From an uncultured Lachnospiraceae bacterium (GTDB lineage: Bacteria; Bacillota; Clostridia; Lachnospirales; Lachnospiraceae), in the NCBI GenBank assembly GCA_902801515.1, contig CADCII010000011.1, positions 21,319 through 85,318 on the forward strand: 64,000 nucleotides of DNA, given 5' to 3'. Of the stretch, positions 62,928 through 64,000 are shown piece by piece. Each line of letters begins with the position of its first letter. Positions within the stretch are counted from its first letter, which is position 1. Both the position numbers and the translations under genes were made by a program. Below the pieces are notes generated by a model, which saw only the letters and a program-made list of their open reading frames with translations, did not search any database and was not told where the DNA came from.

Positions 62928-64000
62928 TTACTTTACGGTTACGCTGGTGATATGCGGCTGCATACCTTCATACCAGTACAGGAAGCCTTCCATATCGATG
63001 GTGTCTCCTGCCTTGAGTTCCTTGACAGCCTTGTAGACATCGGTGTCCGGTCCGCACAGATAGGACTCTACAACGAAGGTGTAAACCTTTCCATCCTTGG
63101 AAGCGCTGAAGTACAGGTCATCGCCTTCACTTCCGGAACCATCCCAGCCATACAGGAACGCTGCATCTTCTGCAGCACCATCCTCAGCCTCTGTCTCGTT
63201 TCCGCCTGTGACAGCCTCAACGGTCATCTCAGTGAAGGAAACCTTCTGGTTCATGAACTGCTTGATCATCTCTTCGTCACCAAGCATCTCGGTAATATCT
63301 ACCGGACCTGCAACGAATTCTTCGCCTTCAACGATCTCAACTTCGGTCAGATCGTCATCTGCTACGACCTCAACTTCACCTGCCCACTCACTCTTGTATC
63401 CGCTTACTCTGATCTTTGTGCCTTCTTCAAGCTTCTCATAAACTTCCGCGGAAACCGGAATGTCATACAGGAAGTATCCGCCTTCTTCATCCTGGGTATA
63501 CAGGGTAGCGGTGTCGCATCCAAGATTGGTGTTGCCTTCCCAGAGTGCCTGCTTAGCCTGTACGAAGGTCTCTATAACAACCGGATCGTCAACCTCTGCT
63601 GCTGCGAAGTCCTCATAAGACATTACGTCGCTGGCTTCTTCTGCTTCAGTCTCAGCTGCAACTTCTGCCTCAGTCTCAGCAACTGCTGCTTCAGTTTCCT
63701 CGATTGCTGCTTCGGTCTCTTCGACTGCTGCCTCAGTTTCCTCAACTGCTGCTTCGGTCTCTTCGACTGCCGCTTCAGTTTCCTCAACTGCTGCTTCGGT
63801 CTCTTCGACTGCCGCTTCAGTTTCCTCAACTGCTGCCTCGGTCTCTTCGACTGCTGCTTCGGTCTCAACTACCGGTGCCTCGGTCTCTTCGACTGCTGCT
63901 TCGGTCTCTTCGACTGCTGCTTCGGTCTCTTCGACTGCTGCTTCGGTCTCAACTACCGGTGCCTCGGTCTCTTCGACTGCTGCTTCGGTCTCAACTACCG
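62928..64000 (-). CDS. Secreted OB-fold-like protein with Glu-rich heptad repeats, N-terminus beyond window
   Basis: The frame is open from the stop at 62928 to the window edge (357 residues visible), so the start lies outside. An internal ATG at 63623 is not the real start, because the same frame continues upstream through repeats. The visible N-terminal 115 residues are TEAAVEE/TEAPVVE heptads. Then MSYEDFAAAEVDDPVVIETF leads into an OB-fold-like region (ATLYTQDEEGGYFLYDIPVS, TKIRVSGYKSEWAGEVEVV), a second beta region and a YEGMQPHITSVTVK end. I associate this domain with clostridial lipoproteins, but its function is unknown. A strong terminator follows. Base composition in the repeat is skewed by the 21-bp units. 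Confidence 0.85.
   Translation of the reverse strand, partial: VVETEAAVEETEAPVVETEAAVEETEAAVEETEAAVEETEAPVVETEAAVEETEAAVEETEAAVEETEAAVEETEAAVEETEAAVEETEAAVEETEAAIEETEAAVAETEAEVAAETEAEEASDVMSYEDFAAAEVDDPVVIETFVQAKQALWEGNTNLGCDTATLYTQDEEGGYFLYDIPVSAEVYEKLEEGTKIRVSGYKSEWAGEVEVVADDDLTEVEIVEGEEFVAGPVDITEMLGDEEMIKQFMNQKVSFTEMTVEAVTGGNETEAEDGAAEDAAFLYGWDGSGSEGDDLYFSASKDGKVYTFVVESYLCGPDTDVYKAVKELKAGDTIDMEGFLYWYEGMQPHITSVTVK
63650..64000 (-). repeat. 21-bp in-frame repeat coding for TEAAVEE heptads
   Basis: About sixteen copies of a 21-bp unit (plus strand TCTTCGACTGCTGCTTCGGTC and variants) run to the window edge; TEAPVVE variants are interspersed. Near-identical copies at the outer end suggest recent expansion. 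Confidence 0.88.

Noticed and set aside
63623-63868. Lys/Gln/Arg-rich 81-residue frame on the minus strand near the window end
   Set aside because: It is the wrong frame of the 21-bp heptad repeat; the Glu-rich frame is continuous with the downstream conserved domain.
1-64000. tRNA, rRNA, IS elements, integrases and prophage genes
   Set aside because: None could be supported: no CCA-ended cloverleaf, transposase motif or phage structural gene was recognised on reading.

Overview
The window is a moderate-GC chromosomal segment from a Gram-positive, low-cysteine-secretome bacterium, most likely a member of the Clostridia close to Lachnospiraceae (inference). The grounds are AGGAGG-type ribosome sites, a TTG start, a Bacillus-type LexA box at uvrB, a stand-alone short ModE-like regulator, ATP-dependent PEP carboxykinase, a TerB-N protein, and a C-terminal OB-fold-like surface protein of a kind I associate with that family. 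No rRNA, tRNA, IS element, prophage or CRISPR array was recognised.

Region 1 (1-30.9 kb, all minus strand) is a surface/secretion region. In transcription order it holds a TerB-N protein, a membrane-anchored TPR protein behind a near-consensus promoter, a single 25.2 kb gene encoding a secreted protein of about 8,386 residues, and a partial secreted protein with an Ala/Glu/Lys helical stalk and Ig-like region. The giant protein has a signal peptide, a Pro-Ala linker, an RTX-like patch, InlB-like B-repeats, a very long beta-helix-type region rich in AGGGAAGV motifs (resembling leukotoxin LktA/filamentous haemagglutinin-type adhesins), helical islands, and a lysine-rich Fn3/Ig-like C-terminus. 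No sortase signal is visible.

Region 2 (31-34 kb, plus) is a molybdate uptake operon, modA-modB-modC, followed by a ModE-like DNA-binding protein. Its promoter carries a palindrome.

Region 3 (34-43 kb) holds an rRNA methyltransferase, a short adenylate-forming ligase, and a uvrB-uvrA-serine acetyltransferase unit with a LexA-like box. Region 4 (43-48 kb, minus) is a sugar-type ABC importer with a Gfo/Idh/MocA oxidoreductase. Region 5 (48-57.6 kb) is central metabolism: glgX, pckA, proA, a TreR-like GntR regulator, a Nudix-GNAT fusion, a GNAT enzyme and a cysteine desulfidase-like enzyme.

Region 6 (57.6-64 kb, minus) holds a small CxxC metal-binding protein, a CPC-type metal ATPase lacking its own metal-binding domain, and a GDPD. 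They sit behind an ArsR/SmtB-like operator. Next comes a non-coding 3 x 124 bp tandem array built from fixed-geometry GGGTC/GACCC hairpins; an eighth copy of that hairpin lies 27 kb away after the ModE-like gene. An aminotransferase and the C-terminal part of a heptad-repeat surface protein follow.

The two most unusual things here are the 8.4 kilo-residue protein with its neighbours and the palindromic repeat family.
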